This document shows positions 4,328-8,286 of a stretch of DNA of 8,286 nucleotides, in pieces. The stretch spans positions 1 to 8,286 of the forward strand of contig JAOUPW010000058.1 in NCBI GenBank assembly GCA_029879665.1, given 5' to 3'. This stretch comes from Rhodospirillales bacterium (GTDB lineage: Bacteria > Pseudomonadota > Alphaproteobacteria > Rhodospirillales > JAOUPW01). Below the pieces are notes generated by a model. That model saw only the letters and a list, made by a program, of their open reading frames with translations, had not been told where the DNA came from and searched no databases. Position numbers and translations under genes: made by a program. Each line of letters starts with the position of its first letter. The stretch's first letter is position 1.

Positions 4328-5334
4328 ACGGGGCGTCGCAATCTCCTCACCTCCCCCAATCCCCTGTTGCCGAACATGTTCCGGTAATGTTGGACGAGGT
4401 GCTTGAAGTTCTGGCGCCGCGCGACGGCGCCACCTATGTGGACGCTACTTTCGGCGCCGGCGGATATTCAAAAGCCCTGCTCGAGTCCGCCGCCTGTGCA
4501 GTCTTTGGGATTGACCGCGATCCGGCTGCGATTAAACGGGGCGCCGTCCTTCAATCCCGTTATCCGGGCCGGTTGACGGTCCTGACCGGATGCTTCGGAG
4601 ACATGGCGGATATTCTCGATCGCGAGGGTGTTGCAAAGGTGGACGGCGTCGCTTTCGATCTTGGCGTTTCATCGCCGCAAATTGACGATCCCGAACGGGG
4701 CTTTTCCTTCCGTTACGACGGCCCCCTCGACATGCGGATGGGCAACGACGGGCTCAGCGCTGCGGATGTGGTAAACCACACGGAAGAAAATGAACTCGCC
4801 GATATCATCTACAACTTTGGTGAAGAACGGGCGTCGCGCCGTATCGCACATGCCATTGTTGAGGGCCGCTCGAAAAGCCCGCTGACCCGGACCGGTCAAC
4901 TGGCCGATCTGATCCGCGGGGTTGTCTCCCGTTCCCGCGATGGCATCGATCCCGCCACCCGGACATTTCAAGCTCTGCGCATCTACGTCAACAACGAACT
5001 GGGGGAACTGGACCACGGACTCGCCGCCGCCGAAAAGGTACTGGGACCTGGCGGACGGCTGGCCGTGGTGTCGTTTCATTCCCTGGAAGACCGCAGGGTT
5101 AAGGAATTTCTGAGACTCCGCAGTGGCGGTGCGCCGCATGCGTCCCGTCACATGCCCATGGCGGAAACAAACCCGCCGGCGCCCACATTCCGGCTGCTCC
5201 GCCGGGGCGCCCTCAAACCATCGCCCAAGGAAACGGCAGCAAACCCCCGCGCCCGTTCCGCCCGCTTGCGCGCCGCCGAACGGATCGATGCTCCGTCCTG
5301 GTCCGCCGATCCAGATGCGCGAAAGGCGGCTTGA
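4324..5334 (+). CDS. rsmH: 16S rRNA (cytosine1402-N4)-methyltransferase RsmH (MraW)
   Basis: This 336-residue cytoplasmic enzyme transfers a methyl group from S-adenosylmethionine to N4 of C1402 in the 16S rRNA decoding centre. Visible family motifs are HVPVMLDEVLEVL (18-30), the SAM-binding loop VDATFGAGGYS (39-49), FGIDRDP (61-67) and FDLGVSSPQIDDPERGFSF (111-129). Further along are PLDMRM (134-139), RTFQALRIYVNNEL (213-226) and GRLAVVSFHSLEDRRVK (244-260). The start is set by the strong AGGAGGG and by the ATGA overlap with mraZ. The C-terminal tail (about 295-336) is rich in Pro, Arg and Ala and poorly conserved in general. Ten nucleotides separate it from ftsL, so translation is probably coupled. 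Confidence 0.97.
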   Translation: MNGASQSPHLPQSPVAEHVPVMLDEVLEVLAPRDGATYVDATFGAGGYSKALLESAACAVFGIDRDPAAIKRGAVLQSRYPGRLTVLTGCFGDMADILDREGVAKVDGVAFDLGVSSPQIDDPERGFSFRYDGPLDMRMGNDGLSAADVVNHTEENELADIIYNFGEERASRRIAHAIVEGRSKSPLTRTGQLADLIRGVVSRSRDGIDPATRTFQALRIYVNNELGELDHGLAAAEKVLGPGGRLAVVSFHSLEDRRVKEFLRLRSGGAPHASRHMPMAETNPPAPTFRLLRRGALKPSPKETAANPRARSARLRAAERIDAPSWSADPDARKAA

Positions 5335-5344
5335 GGGAAAAACC

Positions 5345-5713
5345 ATGCAGCATTCAACCCGTCTTTCCCTGCTGATTCTTTCCCTGCTGCTGGCAAGCGG
5401 CCTGATTCTGACTCTGTTCACGGTCAAATTTCAGGTTCAGGACCTGGAAGATGAACTGGTCCGGCTGAACAAAATGGTTGTTGCCGACCTGCAGGCCATT
5501 CATGTGCTGGAAGCGGAATGGAGTCATCTCAACGAACCCGCGCGGCTCAGAAATTTAGCCGAACGGCATCTCGGCCTGGTCGAAATCAGGCCGGATCAAT
5601 TGGTGAAAATTGAATCTCTGAAAACCCACCTGGTCCGGAATGCATCCGGCGAAGGAACCCGGAATTCGAAAACGCCAAATATTGAAATCAAAGCCGTGAA
5701 AGGCGGAAGATGA
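5345..5713 (+). CDS. ftsL: Cell division protein FtsL
   Basis: This is a 122-residue bitopic inner-membrane protein of the divisome. With FtsB and FtsQ it links early division proteins to the septal synthase FtsW-FtsI. It has a short cytoplasmic N-terminus, one membrane helix (about 7-25) and a periplasmic coiled coil (about 28-60, VQDLEDELVRLNKMVVADLQ). The family-typical patch EAEWSHLNEPARLRNLAERH follows at 56-75. The start at 5345 is chosen because GAGGG (5333-5337) lies 7 nt upstream and the membrane helix follows at once; the frame stays open upstream but only as a shadow of rsmH. Position between rsmH and ftsI and size confirm the call, since FtsL sequences diverge widely. It overlaps ftsI by 4 nt (ATGA). 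Confidence 0.92.
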   Translation: MQHSTRLSLLILSLLLASGLILTLFTVKFQVQDLEDELVRLNKMVVADLQAIHVLEAEWSHLNEPARLRNLAERHLGLVEIRPDQLVKIESLKTHLVRNASGEGTRNSKTPNIEIKAVKGGR

Positions 5714-7491
5714 TCAACAGAATTTCAAATCTGTTTTCCGATTCCGCCAAAGGCAATATGCCCAATGTGGCGGGTGGAACGCCCAGCGCCCAGCGCATTC
5801 GCCTGCAGGGAATACGCAAGCAAGCCCTGGATACCGGACGCAACCGCCTGCTGGTCACGGGGGTCATTTTCGCCCTTGGGTTTCTGGTGATCGGCGCGCG
5901 TCTTGTCGATCTGACGGTTTTTGAATACGGCGGCGAAGCCCTGCTTGCGGCAACCAATCCCCGGCAGCCGGCGGTCAGCGGCAGGGCGAATATTGTTGAT
6001 CGCAACGGCATCATTTTGGCGACCAGCCTGCCGACGACTTCGCTCTTTGCCGATCCAGGCAGGATTCTGGACCCGGCGGCGGCGGCGGAAAAGCTGGTTA
6101 AGGTCATGCCAGGTTTGAAGCGTGCCGAAATCCAGAAAAAATTGACAGGAAAAGGGCGCTTCGTTTGGGTTGCCCGAAATCTCACGCCACAGCAGACCTT
6201 TGAAATAAACAACCTGGGTATTCCAGGGGTTGGCTTCCAGCGCGGTGAACACCGGGTTTACCCCCACGGCCGGGCGGCTTCCCATGTTCTTGGCCTGACC
6301 GATGTCGATGGCCGGGGTATCGCCGGAGTCGAACAGCATTTTGATCACGCGCTTCGCAGCAATTATTCGCCCTTAGTGCTGTCCATTGACCTCAGGGTGC
6401 AGGCGATGATGGCGAGCGAACTGGCAAAAGCGACCAAGGAGTTTCGCGCGCTCGGTGCCGCCGGATTGGTCATGGATGTGGAAACCGGCGAAATGATCGC
6501 AATGGTTTCGTTGCCCGATTACGATTCCAACCGTCCCGATTCAATGCAGGGTGAGTCCGGATTCAACCGGGTTGCCAAGGGCGTTTACGAAATGGGGTCG
6601 ACGTTCAAGTTGCTGACCATTGCAACCGCGCTGGATACCGGCGCCGCCGGCATGAGGTCCCGTTTCGATGCGTCAAAGCCTATCGAGATTGCCAGTTTTT
6701 CCATTTCCGATTTTCACGGCAAAAACCGCTGGCTCACGTTGCCGGAAGTTCTGATCTACTCGTCGAATATCGGTGCCGCGAAAATCGCTATGAAAATTGG
6801 ATCCGACGCGCAACGTAATTACCTCGCGCAATTGGGAATGCTGAAAAAGCCGGCGATTGAAATTCCTGAAATCGGAACTCCGCTCTATCCGGCCCGCTGG
6901 CGCGATATCAATACCATGACCATCGCCTACGGACATGGGATTGCGGTAACGCCCGTTCAAATGGCAAGCGCCGTCGCCACCCTGGTCAACGGCGGAATGC
7001 ACATGCCGGTGACGATATTGAAATATCGGGGCAAGAAACGTCCGGTGGGTAAGCAGGCGTTGTCCGCAGAAACGTCTCGGCAAATGCGGACCCTAATGCG
7101 GCTCGTGGTCCGGCGCGGCACCGGCAAGAATGCGGACGTTGAAGGCTATCTGGTTGCCGGCAAAACCGGAACCGCGGAAAAAATGGTCAATGGCCGGTAT
7201 CAGGAAGATGCCCTGATTTCATCGTTCGTCGGGATATTCCCCGCCGATGCGCCACGCTATTTGGTTTTTGCCCTGCTCGATGAACCCAAGGGTAATAAGG
7301 AAACTTTTAATTTTGCAACCGGGGGCTGGGTCGCGGCCCCCCTGGTCGGCCAGATAATCAGGCGCATGGCGCCGTTGATGGGGATGCCTCCGTCCGGAGA
7401 GGAGATGAAAAGAAAACCAGGCCATCCCTTATATGTTGCCGCCGGTGAGGGGAAAACCGCAAAGCGAGGGCGGAGAGTTGCTGCTAACTGA
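5710..7491 (+). CDS. ftsI: Septal peptidoglycan transpeptidase FtsI (PBP3)
   Basis: This 593-residue class B penicillin-binding protein crosslinks peptidoglycan at the division septum together with the glycosyltransferase FtsW. It has a cytoplasmic tail of about 45 residues and a membrane helix (about 47-65). A periplasmic pedestal domain follows, with RANIVDRNGIILA at 92-104 and GRAASHVLGLTDVDGRGIAGVE at 187-208. The transpeptidase domain starts near 220. All three catalytic motifs are present: S297-T-F-K300 (nucleophile Ser297), S351-S-N353 and K485-T-G487. The length matches the family. The start overlaps ftsL (ATGA), with AAAGGCGG just upstream. The C-terminal tail (about 565-593) is basic and its codons overlap the start of murE. 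Beta-lactams should acylate Ser297. Confidence 0.97.
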   Translation: MINRISNLFSDSAKGNMPNVAGGTPSAQRIRLQGIRKQALDTGRNRLLVTGVIFALGFLVIGARLVDLTVFEYGGEALLAATNPRQPAVSGRANIVDRNGIILATSLPTTSLFADPGRILDPAAAAEKLVKVMPGLKRAEIQKKLTGKGRFVWVARNLTPQQTFEINNLGIPGVGFQRGEHRVYPHGRAASHVLGLTDVDGRGIAGVEQHFDHALRSNYSPLVLSIDLRVQAMMASELAKATKEFRALGAAGLVMDVETGEMIAMVSLPDYDSNRPDSMQGESGFNRVAKGVYEMGSTFKLLTIATALDTGAAGMRSRFDASKPIEIASFSISDFHGKNRWLTLPEVLIYSSNIGAAKIAMKIGSDAQRNYLAQLGMLKKPAIEIPEIGTPLYPARWRDINTMTIAYGHGIAVTPVQMASAVATLVNGGMHMPVTILKYRGKKRPVGKQALSAETSRQMRTLMRLVVRRGTGKNADVEGYLVAGKTGTAEKMVNGRYQEDALISSFVGIFPADAPRYLVFALLDEPKGNKETFNFATGGWVAAPLVGQIIRRMAPLMGMPPSGEEMKRKPGHPLYVAAGEGKTAKRGRRVAAN

Positions 7492-8286
7492 ATTGATGGA
7501 AGGGGATAAGGTTGGAGTGGAACGCGTGCAGGGAATGACGGATATCGAAATCAAGGGGCTTACCAGCGATTCGCGGCGGGTAGAGCAGGGATTTCTTTTT
7601 GCCGCGTTGCCGGGCGCTGAATTGGATGGGCGCGCCTTTATTCCCCAGGCCATAGAACGCGGCGCCGCCGCCGTGCTGGCGCCGCCGGGCCATTACCGGC
7701 ATGCGGAAGATCTGCCTCTCCCCTTGATCATAGATGAAAATCCACGCCGCCGTTTTGCCCTGATGGCGGCCAGATTTTATTCCGGACAGCCCTCACGGGT
7801 GGCGGCGGTGACGGGAACCAACGGCAAAACGTCGGTGGTAACCTTCCTGCGCCAGATCTGGACGCAGTTGGGATGCAAGGCGGCAAGTCTCGGAACCCTT
7901 GGCGTTTGTTCCCCCGGCGGCGAGACGCCGGCAAACCTGACTACCCCCGATCCGGTGGATTTACACCGCGCCCTGCATGAACTGGCCGCCGAAGGCGTTG
8001 ACCGTCTTGCAATGGAAGCCTCCAGTCACGGGCTTTCGCAATATCGGCTTGATGGGGTCGAAGTCATGGCGGCGGCATTTACCAACCTGACTCGGGATCA
8101 TCTCGATTACCACGGGCTGATGAACGATTATTTTGGCGCCAAACTGAGATTGTTTACGGACATTCTCAAAGATAACGGCACCGCCGTCATCAATGCCGAC
8201 GTTCCTTACGGCGATGCAATCGTGGATGCCTGCCGGAGGCGCGGCCTTCGCGTTATGACCTATGGCGAACAGGGCCAGGATATTCA
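7478..8286 (+). CDS. murE: UDP-MurNAc-tripeptide ligase MurE, N-terminal part (cut by window edge)
   Basis: This cytoplasmic Mur ligase adds the third stem-peptide residue to UDP-MurNAc-L-Ala-D-Glu using ATP. In Alphaproteobacteria that residue is expected to be meso-diaminopimelate, but the DNPR specificity motif lies beyond the window. About 269 residues are visible: the UDP-binding domain with LTSDSRRVEQGFLFAALPG (28-46), the ATP P-loop TGTNGKTS (112-119), TTPDP (155-159), EASSHGLSQYRLDG (180-193) and FTNLTRDHLDYHG (201-213). The start is uncertain. A TTG at 7478 is chosen because GAGGG (7466-7470) lies 7 nt upstream and the resulting MLLTELMEGD fits the family N-terminus. ATG 7496 would lose part of that conserved stretch, and ATG 7433 lacks a ribosome binding site. 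The chosen start overlaps ftsI by 14 nt. Confidence 0.93.
   Translation, partial: MLLTELMEGDKVGVERVQGMTDIEIKGLTSDSRRVEQGFLFAALPGAELDGRAFIPQAIERGAAAVLAPPGHYRHAEDLPLPLIIDENPRRRFALMAARFYSGQPSRVAAVTGTNGKTSVVTFLRQIWTQLGCKAASLGTLGVCSPGGETPANLTTPDPVDLHRALHELAAEGVDRLAMEASSHGLSQYRLDGVEVMAAAFTNLTRDHLDYHGLMNDYFGAKLRLFTDILKDNGTAVINADVPYGDAIVDACRRRGLRVMTYGEQGQDI

Noticed and set aside
5123..5344. Upstream extension of ftsL to a 196-residue ORF
   Set aside because: The extra residues are an out-of-frame reading of rsmH. The ATG at 5345 has a proper ribosome binding site and begins just before the membrane helix.
7433..7477. In-frame ATG at 7433 as the murE start
   Set aside because: It would add 15 residues overlapping ftsI by 59 nt with no ribosome binding site nearby. 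It cannot be fully excluded, because the alternative start at 7478 is a TTG.

Overview
The window is chromosomal DNA from an alphaproteobacterium. It carries the start of a division and cell-wall (dcw) cluster in the order mraZ-rsmH-ftsL-ftsI-murE. Directly upstream are a class A RNase P RNA gene (rnpB), an AmpD-like amidase and an EamA-type exporter. Coding DNA is GC-rich, while several spacers are strikingly AT-rich. The gene order, the protein sequences and a GAAC-N7-GAAC LexA-type box all fit Alphaproteobacteria, possibly Rhodospirillales-like. I cannot fix the family or genus from this sequence alone.

Layout. Positions 1-192 (minus strand) hold the N-terminal part of an exported glycine-run protein, cut by the window edge. 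Positions 193-627 are a spacer with an AT-rich block, a triple 10-bp TGGGN repeat and a 25-bp direct repeat. Positions 628-969 (minus) encode a small, very hydrophobic protein of unknown function. Positions 970-1345 are a second AT-rich spacer. The two minus-strand genes share a similar AT-rich element followed by a TTGAC motif, so they are probably co-regulated. On the plus strand, the exporter (1346-2218) and the AmpD-like amidase (2218-2889) overlap by one base. rnpB (about 2933-3346) follows, then a 510-nt spacer and the dcw operon from 3857 to the window end, where murE is cut.

How the genes work together. RsmH methylates 16S rRNA. FtsL is a divisome scaffold, FtsI is the septal transpeptidase, and MurE adds the third residue of the peptidoglycan stem peptide. 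The AmpD-like amidase probably recycles or trims muropeptides, so wall recycling lies beside wall synthesis. The dcw genes overlap or nearly touch (ATGA overlaps at mraZ/rsmH and ftsL/ftsI), which indicates a single translationally coupled transcript.

The most interesting non-coding signals lie before mraZ. Four NCCCA (TGGGN on the other strand) boxes sit at an exact 10-bp period, which is the expected MraZ autorepression operator. About 150 bp further upstream is a perfect alphaproteobacterial LexA box inside a plausible promoter. A second 10-bp-period TGGGN array lies far away at 457-481, upstream of the glycine-run gene. No CRISPR array, insertion sequence, tRNA or obviously novel multi-gene system is visible. 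The novelty here is in regulation and in the two uncharacterised small genes.
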